From contig CM062805.1 in the NCBI GenBank assembly GCA_031772625.1, forward strand, positions 804,479,592 to 804,543,591: DNA of 64,000 bases, in the 5' to 3' direction. The notes under the pieces are model-generated. The model was not told the origin of the DNA and made no database searches. It was given only the letters and a program-made list of their open reading frames with translations. Within the stretch, counting starts at the first letter, position 1. Each line of letters starts with the position of its first letter. This DNA is from Pinus tabuliformis (Eukaryota; Streptophyta; Pinopsida; Pinales; Pinaceae). Below, one piece after another: positions 53,768-64,000 of this stretch. The translations under genes were made by a program, and so were the position numbers.

Positions 53768-54238
53768 ATAGTTGAACTAGTTCAGTTATTTTAGTGCTTA
53801 TCTCATTTATAATTTGTTGTACTAGTCTCTATTGTTGTCCTATCCTTGTGGACTATTATACAGGATACTAGACAAATATTTCCTTTTTTCTTGGTTGTAA
53901 TGACCATCACATCGAATGTGGATTATTCCACTGGATGTTAGATGGACCTTTCTGTTTCATGTATGTCACTTCTTGGGTGGTACTATTACCTCTCACTTAG
54001 AGGCTCACTTTTCTTTCCCCCTTTGATGTAAAATAACCTTGACATAGTTGCACTGAACAATCACCAGGCACACTTCCCTTTCTTTTCTAAGACACCATTT
54101 CATCACTCTTTTGTGCTGACAGTTAGAGCCAAGGAAAATATTTCAATATTGGGAAACTAGGACTTTATATTCGATGGGACTCTTAAACCAAACAGTGTGA
54201 GGTCTAATTAGGGATTCATATCAGGTAGATCCCCCGAA
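53768..54238 (+). repeat. Old dispersed repeat, copy 2
   Basis: Its second half (about 53918-54238) aligns with 8770-9110 in the same orientation. It is cut at 54238 by the LTR of Athila-like element 2: the matching stretch near 9095 continues past the point where this one stops. No coding capacity. Confidence 0.55.
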
Positions 54239-55111
54239 TGTTGGTGTCGGTGTCAAGGTATGAACAGATTATCCACTCCTTTTCATACATTAATGTATCA
54301 ATTCGGGTGCGTATTCTTTGCAAGGCAACACACAAGGTATATGCAGGGGCAAGGTTACGATCTGCCCTCAACCAAGGGTTCATGTTTGGCAATCAAAACA
54401 TTGTTGAGACAGAAGTAAAACTCAATTGCAAAACGTAAAAAGGTATTCACAGTTATCTAAGAGATCTGTAATAGCAAACAAGAAATAAACACAACAAATA
54501 GAAAATACACACAACACAAGGAAATACGCAGCACCTCATCGAAAGAGTGGGCCCAGCTCTCTGATCAGGGTTGCGTTAATCATAGTGAATGATAGACCAG
54601 GAAAAGGTTTATATCTTATTAATCTGAATAATGTTGTTACAATATCCTTCTGGGGCCCCCTTGATACAAGAATGACCCATCTTTTATACAATTCAAAGGA
54701 GAATAATTCTCCTCGAAACCTGGCAACTATATGCCCAAAGATATACATTAGTTGTATCGCAGCACTAGAGCCGAGAGAACCAAGAATAAGAATGGTCAAA
54801 AATGGGTTGGGAGCAGCTGCAATTAGTTATGTTGCTTTTTCGTGGTCGATCAACTGCTATGAATCATGAAATTGATGCGATATGTTGCGCAGTCAACACC
54901 TGTGCTCCATAATCTGCAGTAATCACAAGTTTTAGTGGTTTGTATAGGTAGAAATCTTCATGAATCTACTTCATTAATAAAATATCCCAAGAGACGATAA
55001 AAGGGGAATTACCTCATAATGTTACACAGTAAATATATGCAAATGCATTCAAAAAGGGTGAAAAAAGGAGTGGAAATGCAGGGAAAAGATAGGCCAATTT
55101 GGTGCCCAACA
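54239..55111 (-). repeat. 3' LTR of Athila-like element 2
   Basis: 873 bp, on the plus strand TGTTGG...CCAACA. On the minus strand it directly follows a purine tract (ggttggggggaga-like, 55112-55124). It shares ordered words with the old LTR at 13260-14498. Borders rest on the inverted ends and the tract, since no second copy is in view. Confidence 0.7.
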
Positions 55112-55199
55112 TCTCCCCCCAACTAGCCTTCTTCACATCCTCGTGCAGCTCGACGTCTCCAGAGGTATGGGTTGGATAGGCTGTGTGCTTCCAGAAGCT

Positions 55200-58100
55200 G
55201 GGTGAGATCTTATTCCTCGGCCGTTTCTATTCCTGGAACCTTGAACCCTTCTGAGAGGAGAAATTCCTTCCACCAATCATTTGGTACATTATAGGTTGGG
55301 GTGTAGTGTTCCACCATAGCCATAGAACAAGGTACTGGAATCGAATTCTCATCCATCAGACCCCACATGTTTGGATGCACACCACATATCTTGGCACCCT
55401 GCTGAGTGCCCGTGCAAAATTTGGTGCTCCAAACAGTTCTCTGTTCCGAATAGATGTGGGTGAGATCATCCACCTCTTCTGACAACTATCCAGGGCCTCA
55501 ACCTGAAACATGAATAATTGTTTGATGCAGAGATCGATGCACCACTTTTGTGTCCTTAGCATCCATTCCTTATTTCCCATAATTTCCAAAAATGTAGTGT
55601 GCTTATTATACATAGTCACTGATTTCTCGGGTTCTCTTCTTATCATAAAAGGCTTCGTGGCCTGATTTGACTCAAACATGTCAGAAGCCTTCTGCCAACT
55701 TATCTGATTAGAAGTGTAAGAGGTGAGGGCCCTCAAATGAATGTCCCCCACATATGCAATGAGATTAAATTCTCTCTCAACACGCAAGAGATACTCATGC
55801 ATTTAAAGCTCGCACATCAAGTGCTGAGTTGGCACATCATGGGCTCTTAATATCTAGAGGATCTGTACACCGTCCTCAATCTCGTGACTAATTTCTTTCT
55901 AGATGCTTTCCAAACAAAAGAAAAGAAAGTGCTCGTGCAAAAATAAAGAGTAACAGGAAGCAAGAGGGTGACATTCCATCACTTTTTGTGCTAAATGGAG
56001 CATCTGCTCTTTATCGGCTTTTATTTCTGTTACTTTCCTTTCGAGCTGCTCCACCTTGAATTGTTGCTTTTCATGCCTTAGCTGCATTATGTCAATGTGC
56101 TCTACATATTCAAAGATAGCCATGGATGCTCATTCTTGGGCTTTCTTAGCCTCATTCCGATATCGCGCCACGATGGATTTCAACATCTGTACCTCAGTTG
56201 ACAAAGAAAATTCATGGCCCTCAAACAAATATTTTATCGGGTCTATCTGAGTGGCAACAGAAGTTGTTTCCACTTCATCCACCTACGTCCTTGTTTCGGT
56301 CGTCATGGTTTCAGGCTTCTTAGCCCACCGCTTATGTTTCTTCACTTGGTTCTTCAACCGGTGCATCTGTTTCCTTAGCCTCTTAACCTCTATTTTGATT
56401 TGCATCGTTTCTTTAAATTGAAGCTGATATTTCTGCTTCATAGGCAGCCTTCATTGTTCACACAACTCCACCCATTCTTGTTTAACCACCACCTCATCTA
56501 GTACTGCGGTTGGTTCGACAGGTGTGGATTTAACTGAGGGAGTATCCACAGGGTTACTCGACGGGGCTTCTTTGCTTGGTTTCTCTTCCTGGGGTGCAAC
56601 CATTTCCTTACTGTCCCTTACCTCACCCTATTGTGAAGCTATCTCGACAAGTGGCAAACTCACTCGGTGAAAGTCCATCAATGGTTCAACCAAATTTTCC
56701 CTTCCAGGTTCCCTTGTCTCAAAAACATTTTCCTCTTCCTTTGTTCTGGGTCCTTGAGAGGTCTCTATGGGGATCTGTGGCCAACAAGCCTGTGGCAGCT
56801 GGCCCCTTCTTCGACCCATCATATTTCAAAATCAGCAGAACGGTCACCTCCTCTTCTATATGTCAGGTAGAGCAAGACAACCTCGCCCCTTTCAGAATGG
56901 AGAAGTAAGAGGAAAATTGAAAGAATTCTCCTACTTGGTCTATCCTAGCCCTAGTTGTGGTTTCGAGCTCCTTCCCTCTGTCTGTAGCGTCTCCGCTCCT
57001 AGTTAAAACCTCTACCTATATAGTCCCCTATTCTGAGGTTGACATTGGTTCCTATGGAAAATTGTCAATCCCGACATTTAATTCCTCTGTGGTCTCCAAA
57101 GTCGAACAGGTTGATGGTGGTTCTTATGGGGCAACACCTTCCATGTCCTGCATTTCTTGAATAGACGATACTGGCACTGTTTCTTCTAGCACGACATTGA
57201 TCCAGATGGATTCTTGCATCATCACATCGATTCCATCCATTAAACCCCTATCCTCTTCTTCTGTTGGCCCCACAGTTCTTTTGGCTTCAGGCCCTTCTCG
57301 TTTTGGTTCTTCCTCCATTGGTTCTACAGTTGAGGGTGGTTCTTGTGGGACACCCCCAGCTGCAATATTGATGGATTCCTCCACCTTAGTCTGATGTGGT
57401 CCCTCCTTACTTATTATAGTGCTGCTGCTTTTCTCTATTGGTTCTATAGTCGAGGCTGATTCTTGAAGGGCAGCCTGGGTCTTGGTGCTAGTGGTCCTTT
57501 CTATATTGGCCCCTTGCTACAACACTTCTTATTCCATTGGTTCTGAGGTCGAGGCTGGTTCTTGTGGAGTAGCGTCGATTGTCTCTCCTGGTTCACACTC
57601 CTAATTCTGTCTCCTGATTCTATTCCCACTCTTCAAGTTCCATCTCCAATTCCTCTGGTTCCTCTTGATCTATGTATTCATCCTCTACTCTAGTTCCTTC
57701 CTCCATTGCTTCAAGCTCTTCCTCTCTAGCAGCCACAATTTCTTCCTCTGTAGAATCCCAGAATGTTTCCCATGAGATTTGAAATCGACCAATTGCATGA
57801 ATGACTAGTAGCCAGACCAGGCAATGGTTGGTAATGACTGCTGCCACTTTTCAGGAACGCCGAGCAGAGTACGCCAACAGCTCGAGACTTCTTAACAGGA
57901 AGAAAGGCATATTCAATGAGAAGGCTTCTACCTATGGGAACCAGAGGTGATCCAATATTATGAGATGGTATTTAAACAGGGCGGTATACCTCCCCTTGCA
58001 GGTTAGGTATCTCATTACAAAACCTGCTACCTCACCCCATAGGTGTGGTAATGAGTTTCGGTCATACCCCCTGCCCTTCTAAACAACATTTTCTCTAGCC

Positions 58101-58690
58101 TGTAGGAATGCTTCGGGAAACTCCAGAAGGGCGGTTCTTCATGAAAAACATTTATGCCCCTGCTGGGGTAGCCTGCTAACCTCTGCAATGGTTTCCTATG
58201 TGATAGGGATTTCTGTCCCCCAGACCCGAGAGCTCTTTCTTCTTCTAGATTGAGTGTGAATTCAATCACAATTACCTCATTAAATCCTTGCAACCCGTCA
58301 AAATAAACATTCCACCCTGCATTTATGAAGACCGGCCATACCTCCGGATTGTTTCTAACCATTTTTGTGCCCTCCAGCTCATGGCGCACAACCAACCCAC
58401 CCATCGCTGTAAGAACTGGATCAACACGATGGGTACAATTGGCTGGTAGGGGGAGATTAACAACAACCCAATTGACGATGAAAATATTATTAACATGGTG
58501 GCCATGGGGTGAAAGGATAATAATGACTGGTATGCCTCGAAAAACACAACAATTAATGGCAGGGTGTGGTAGTACAGGTGAATGATTATGGAAATTGAAT
58601 ACAACGTACTGGGGAAATGACCAGTAAAGTTCTTGGCATATGATTTCAAATTCCAATGTGTGGGAATCATAATTACAAAATCTCACAATT
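55200..58690 (-). pseudogene. ORF3 fossil of Athila-like element 2
   Basis: Minus-strand coding stretches in the same place as ORF3 of element 1. From N to C: a globular stretch (58686-58027) with an N-E-V-I-V-I-E-F-T-L-N-L segment comparable to the A-T-V-N-F-R-G-L segment of element 1; I-S-W-E-T-F-W-D-S followed by an acidic Glu-rich run (57847-57620); a Pro/Glu/Thr-rich linker (about 57400-56500); a coiled coil (56123-55899) leading into Y-S-L-F-L-H; and a helical C-terminal domain with K-P-F-M-I-R-R-E-P-E (55802-55356). It ends near 55205. There is no membrane segment. It carries many breaks. Function unknown. Confidence 0.65.
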
Positions 58691-58889
58691 TCTTTTGGTT
58701 TCCATTTTCATTGGATTTGGTAATGATGTGGTATGATTACAATTTTAGGTACGTCATTGTTTCTTTATGACGGGACCCCCCCAACTTAAATGTGGCCATC
58801 CGCGGCACGTACTAGTCTCTTATTGGAATATTTTAATTAAATCCATAAGAGTCAATGAAGTGTACTTGGCGACCTACCTGGCGGTGGAG

Positions 58890-59632
58890 TAGCAGAAAAG
58901 ATAACTGGTAGAGTAACAACACAACAAAGTAATAGCACGATAGAGTAACAACACCAGTGGAGTAACAACAATAGTGGAGTAACAACACCGACGAAGTAAC
59001 AGCACCAACGGAGTAACAACAACAATGGAGTAACAACAATCATGTGGTAACAACAACAATGGAGTAACAACGATCGTGCAGTAACAACAACAGTGGAGTA
59101 ACAACAACCAGTGGAGTAACAAAAACAGTGGAGTAACAACACCAGCGGAGTAACAACAACCAGTGGAGTAACAACAACAATGGAGTAACAGCACCAACAG
59201 AGTAACAACAACAGTGGAGTAACAACACCAGCGGAGTAACATCAAATAGTGGAGTAACAATAATAGTGGAGTAACAACACCAGCGGAGTAACAACAACTA
59301 GTGGAGTAACAACAACAGTGGAGTAACAACAACCAGTGGAGTAACAACAACAATGGAGTAATAGCACCAGTGGAGGAACAACAACCAGTGGATTAACAAC
59401 AACCAGTTGAGTAACAACAACAGTGGAGTAACAACACGAGCGGAGTAACAACAACCAGTGGAGTAACAACAACAGTGGAGTAACATCACCAGCGGAGTAA
59501 CAACAACCAGTGGAGTAACAACAATAGTGGAGTAACAACACCAGCAGAGTAACAACAATTAGTGAAGTAACTACAATAGTGGAGTAACAGCACCAGCGGA
59601 GTAACAACAACCAGTGGAGTAACAACAATGAC
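58890..59632. repeat. Minisatellite 'gtggagtaacaacaacca'
   Basis: About 42 tandem copies of an 16-20-bp unit around 'agtggagtaacaacaac' and 'cagcggagtaacaacacc', in several variant types that alternate. The Leu/Cys/Tyr-rich minus-strand frames here (for example 59353-58874) are open only because the repeat lacks stop codons in those frames. It sits between pol and ORF3 of Athila-like element 2. Confidence 0.95.
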
Positions 59633-59717
59633 TATTACTTGAAAAATTTCTCTGTTTCTCCTTGTCATAATTCAGTTCTTATTCCTGCAAAAAGACAAGC
59701 AAGTAAGTAGTAACATC

Positions 59718-59718
59718 A

Positions 59719-59752
<34 letters not shown>
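59718..59752. repeat. (ATT)n microsatellite
   Basis: About ten uninterrupted 'att' units next to the end of the pol fossil. Confidence 0.95.
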
Positions 59753-59755
<3 letters not shown>

Positions 59756-62530
59756 TTAAAGGGAAGAGGGAGCATTCTCTGCACCAACAACCATCAAACC
59801 AAATGTATCAGAAAGATGTTTTATGAAGGCATCTTTAGACATTGGACGATGGTATAACTTCAGACTGTGTCCATTCACTAGGAAGGAAGTACGATTTTCA
59901 TCTATTGTAACCAATCTGACTGTGCCATTGGAGAATACAATGTCTACTTCATAGGGTCCCATCCAATGAGTATCAATTTTTCCTTTAAAATATTTGAACT
60001 GGAAGACATGTAACAATGCCCAATCCCCTGTATGAAACACCTTATTCTTGATAAATTTATCGTGCCATTTCATTCTCTACTGTTGGACAGCAGTAGTTCT
60101 CCGGACAGCTTCTGAACAAATCTCGTCTAGCTCATTGAGTTGTTCCAATCAGTGTTTATGGGCCTCTAATAAGTCCAATCCTACTTCCAAAGCTGTTCTG
60201 GACGTACTAATCTTAAATTCAACTGGAAACAAGGGAGATTTCCTGTAGACTAGCTCAAATGGTGAAAACCTAGTTGTATTTCGCCATGTTGTCCTATATG
60301 CCCAAAGAGCTTCTGGGAGTTTAAATGACCAATCCAGGCGATAACTTACTACCATTTTTGTCAATATATTCTCCAACACCTTGTTTGTACTTTCTCCCTG
60401 TCCATTCGCTTTGGGATGGTAAGGAGTTGTCACTCTGTGTTTGACCCCATATTTCTACATAAACCTCTCTATCATTATAGATGTGAACTGTGCTCCTCCA
60501 TCTGAGATAATTTCTCTTGGGGTACCATATCAGGCAAAAATCTCTTTAAAAAGGAAGTCTGATACCACTTGTTCTATTGCTTTCGCAACCACTCTGGCTT
60601 CCACCCATTTAGTCACATAATCAGTATAGACCAATATGTGAACCTTTTGATGGGAAGGTGGGTTGATGGGTCCAACAAAATCGATGGCCCATTTCTCAAA
60701 CGGTTCCAGGACTATCTGGGGCTGTAATGGCATTTAATTTGATTTCCCAGGTTGTCCCATACGTCGACAACTATCACATCTTTAGACATAATCTCTAGCA
60801 TCTCGAAAGATAGAAGGCCAATAGTATCCCATTTGCAGCACCTTGTGGCCTATTATTTTATCTGCAAAATGTCCTCCACAAAGCCCACTATGGGCGGCCT
60901 TGAATATCTCATAGATATCATCCTCTGATACACATCGCCAAATTTGTTGTTCCACCCCCGTATGAAAGAGGTATCCTACCATCCATGAATATCAGGTACT
61001 ATGATGAATAATTTTCCGTTGGTCCTTGTATGACAAATGACGAGGTACCTTTCCTGTAGCAAGATAGTTAGCAATATCTGCATACCACAGAGTTTTAGTG
61101 GAAATTGCAAAAAAATATTCATTTGGAAAGCTATCTTCAATAGGTGTACCTTTGGGTATTGTTTTCTAATCTAGACAGAAAATCTGCAACCACGTTGTCC
61201 TTTCCTAGTTTATCTACTATGGTAATATCGAATTCTTGAAGTAGTAAAAGCCATATTGTAATACGACTAGGAGTAACAGGTTTATTCATCAGATACCTGA
61301 TGCTTACATGATCTGTGTGTGCAAAGGTGGGGTAACCAGTGATATAGTGTCGGAACTTGTTGATGGCGTAGATGACAGTGAGGAATTATTTTTCAGTAAC
61401 TATGTAGTTTAACTCGATAGAAGCCAAGTTCTTGCTAGCATAGTAAACTGCATATGGTACCTTATCCACTTGCTGCCCTAAAACTGACCCAACTACTGTT
61501 TGGGAAGCATCAGCATGAATATGGAAGGGTAATGCCTAGTTTGTTCCTCTAAGGATTGGAGCACTACACACCAGTTTCTTGATCTTCACAAAGGCTACAT
61601 CACAACCATCTATCCACACAAATTCTGCACCCTTTTTCAGTAATTGAAAAAGTGGATGTGTTGTTTTAGCAAAGTTTTCTATAAAGTGCCTGCAATAACC
61701 ATCACAACCGATAAAGCTACGTACTTGAGTGGGTGTTTTGGGTATTGGAAAATGTTGTATTGCCTTTATCTTGGCTGGATCCATCTAGATTCATGCAACT
61801 GAAAGCAAGTGTCCTAGGACTATTCCTTCATTCATCATCATATGGCATTTTCCCATACTTAAGGAGACATGTGCTTGCTTGCATATTTCAAGAAAATTTT
61901 CTAGCTTTCCTAATGCTTCTTCGAATGAATCTCCATATGTCGTGAAATCATCCATGTAGATTTCAACAGTATCATCCATCAGATCAGAGGAAATCCCCAA
62001 AATTTCCCTTTGAAACATTGCAGGTGCATTACAGAGACCAAATGGGAGGACTTGGTATGCAAATGTTCCCCAGGGGCATGTAAATGTGGTCTTATCCTGA
62101 TCTTCAGGGGCTATCTGGATTTGGTTGTACCCACTAAATCCGTCTAGGAAGGAAAAAAACTTCTTCCTCGCTAATTTATCCAGGACTTGGTCAATGAATG
62201 GTAATGGAAAATGGTCTTTTTGATTTTCCTTGTTTAATTCTCTATAGTCCACACATATTCACCATTTACCATTTTTCTTAGGGACCATTACCAATGGGGA
62301 AACCCATTGGATGTCTAAAATGGGGTAGATAAATCCCACGTCCAACAGCTTTTGGAGCTCTTCCTTAACAATATTTTTCATGTCAGTATTCATTCTTCTC
62401 TGGAGTTGCCTTATAGGATGACATTCCTCCTTAATGTATATGTGTTGAGTGCACATATTAGTAGGAATTCCCTTCATATTTGAGTAGTCCCAAGCAAAGG
62501 CTTCTTTATGTTTCTGAAGAACATGCATGA
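59756..62530 (-). pseudogene. pol fossil of Athila-like element 2
   Basis: Reverse transcriptase (W-V-S-P-L-V-M-V-P-K-K, F-S-G-Y-N-Q-I, Y-M-D-D-F in 62528-61791), the connection and RNase H (about 61784-61150), integrase zinc finger (G-G-H-F, about 60900), core (D-F-V-G-P, 60733-60530; Y-H-P-K-A-N-G-Q, 60433) and integrase C-terminal part (W-M-G-P-Y and G-H-S-L-K-L-Y, 60073-59756). Domain order and spacing match element 1. It is broken many times. Confidence 0.92.
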
Positions 62531-62632
62531 GTTGTTTTTTTGGGTATCTGATAGTTCTAGATTGATATTTAGGGTTTTCCCTGGTTCTATTTCCATGGAA
62601 ACACTGTCATGGGGCATAGATATAGGTAGCTC

Positions 62633-64000
62633 CTAGAATCCATCTGCTGCTCCCATACTTTCCTGAATCTCACAGCTCAAGACTGATTCCAGGATTTGTT
62701 GATTCAAATATGAAACAAAACAAGGATCACTGATAAAGGTAGTAATTGCATCATCTTCTATTTCATCTTTCAACTGGAGAGCCTGTTCAATTGTGAGAAT
62801 TGGTCTTAAATCCTCGCTTTCTGATTCAGACTCTTTCTTGTATACATATTTCTTATGGCCAGCTAGTTTTGTTGTTGGGTTAGGTTCTGCGGGAGGATAT
62901 AACACTAGATTCTTAGTGTTTTGCCCATTTGAGATGATCATATGCCCAGACCGACAGCCAATATAAGCATATGTTGTTTCCAACCACGGTCTTCCCATAA
63001 TCAAGGGATGGCCTCCAGCTGGAGACTACGTTTGGAGTACTAGGAATTCCACAAGATAGTGCCATGAATCCAATGAAATCGTGATATCTTCTATTTTTCC
63101 TACTGGTTTGATTGTAGATCGATCTGCCAGTTCTAACACCGTAGGTGTATGTTTCAAGTTGCTAAGTCCTAATGTATGCATGGTTTCAGAAGTGATGACA
63201 TTTATGGCAGCTCCCAAATCTACCAGTACATTTGGGATATCTACCCCATTAATGTGCACAATCAAAATTGGGTTCCCGGGATCCCCATACTTTATAGGCA
63301 TGGACCTTCCCATCATGAAATCTGATAGTTTCCCCATTATATGAATGGTGAGTGGATCTGTCAATTTCTTTTTAGGCTTCTTAGCACAATATTCCCTAAT
63401 ACTTTTCGTGTATATAGGAATGTCCTTCATGGCTTGTAACAGGGGAATCTTGAAAAATAAATTCTGTAGCTCCCCCAACAAGTCAAAATCAGTTTGAGGG
63501 GTTGGTTTACTCATAGCCAACCTTTTTGGATAGGGCAGTTTAGCTTGGTGTTTTTGAGTAGCTAATGGTTGAGGAGGTGTATGATTTTTGTTGACTCTGT
63601 TTAGTTCCTCTCCAACCAATTCTGGTTCCTTCTCCTCACTGTCAATCTGCTCAATGATATCTAGTGAGGGCTGAGTGCCTACGGGCCGCTCAGATCATAA
63701 ATACTTCTCATACAATTCTGTGGTGGAGATGTTGTATGAAGGTAGGTTGAGGGTGTCAGCTTGTTGAACCCCTTTATTGTTAGATTTCGGATTGGGTTGG
63801 ATAGGGAGTTGAGGACGAATAGTTTGATTACCAGAGGGAACATTAGAGGGCAACTAAAGTTTCTGTTGTGGCATTGACTGGGAAAATTGACCAGGAGGGG
63901 AAGGTCCTCGCCAGTTCGGAGCCCATGAGGAGCTTGAACTAGCTTGAGGAGCCCACTGCTGCCAAGATGGAAACTGGTATTGGGGCCATACGGGTGGATA
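62633..64000 (-). pseudogene. gag linker and protease of Athila-like element 2 (5' part outside window)
   Basis: The protease part (63619-62633) has V-D-L-G-A-A-I-N-V-I and I-M-G-R-P-W-L, as in element 1. Upstream, from about 63700 to the window end, the minus strand encodes a Pro/Gln/Ser/Trp-rich stretch (W-A-P-Q, W-A-P-N-W) comparable to the gag linker of element 1. The capsid domain and the start lie beyond 64000. A few breaks are present. Confidence 0.88.

Larger units (their letters stand above)
54239..64000 (-). mobile_element. Athila-like Ty3/Gypsy element 2, continuing past the window end
   Basis: Minus-strand element seen from its 3' LTR (54239-55111) through ORF3 (about 58690-55200), a repeat-rich spacer (58890-59755), pol (about 62530-59756) and the protease and gag linker (from about 62633 to the window edge). 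The gene order is the same as in element 1, and the pol and protease motifs match it, but sequence is much more diverged and broken many times (more than ten). The 5' LTR lies outside the window, so the target duplication cannot be checked. Confidence 0.9.

Noticed and set aside
55200-58690. Envelope gene after pol in the Athila-like element
   Set aside because: No signal peptide, membrane helix or cysteine-rich ectodomain pattern is visible; the coiled-coil and linker layout matches ORF3 of element 1 instead.
58833-59668. Leu/Cys/Tyr-rich minus-strand frames of 60-159 codons that look like membrane proteins
   Set aside because: They are translations of the 'gtggagtaacaac' minisatellite in different frames; the repeat simply lacks stops on that strand.

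Overview
The window looks like intergenic DNA from a large plant nuclear genome. It is a thick pile of nested LTR retrotransposons and their fossils, with degenerate satellite-type arrays between them. I found no convincing host gene, tRNA gene, rRNA gene or CRISPR array. Plant origin follows from the families present: Ty1/Copia with a Met-tRNA primer site, Ty3/Gypsy chromovirus-like elements, and Athila-like Gypsy elements with an Asp-tRNA primer site and an extra gene after pol. A gymnosperm or another very large plant genome is my guess from the nesting density; nothing in the sequence proves it.

Layout. 1-13.2 kb is old, gene-poor DNA. It holds a degenerate tandem array (about 0.9-4.9 kb) interrupted by a solo Gypsy LTR with a perfect target duplication (3768-4384), an 83-bp tandem repeat near 7.5 kb, and a lone LTR with a primer site at 10966-11450. 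13.3-16.7 kb is the 3' part (LTR plus extra gene, ORF3) of an old minus-strand Athila-like element. It was split by a plus-strand Copia element at 16725-40093 (LTRs of 1543 bp each, TSD ATCTT); a probable remainder lies from 40099. The Copia was in turn split inside its protease by a younger minus-strand Athila-like element at 20171-35193 (LTRs of about 2.1 kb, TSD CATAT). This makes a nest three levels deep.

41.4-42.1 kb is AT-rich repeat. 42113-53767 is an unusual LTR-internal-LTR-internal-LTR array of one chromodomain-type Gypsy family, sharing a complete central LTR. Its first internal copy carries a solo Copia-family LTR at 42749-43906 (TSD CAAAA). 53768-54238 is an old repeat also seen near 8.8-9.1 kb. 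Into it is inserted a further old minus-strand Athila-like element (54239 to beyond 64000), with LTR, ORF3, a roughly 740-bp minisatellite and a decayed pol and gag.

The most interesting biology is the extra 3' gene (ORF3) of the Athila-like elements. Three very different copies keep one architecture: an N-terminal domain, a low-complexity linker, a coiled coil and a helical C-terminal domain, with no membrane segment. The linkers and the noncoding spacer upstream expand by different short repeats in each copy. One linker has four regularly spaced [TVI]-Q-T-[DN] motifs resembling LC8 hub-protein ligands.
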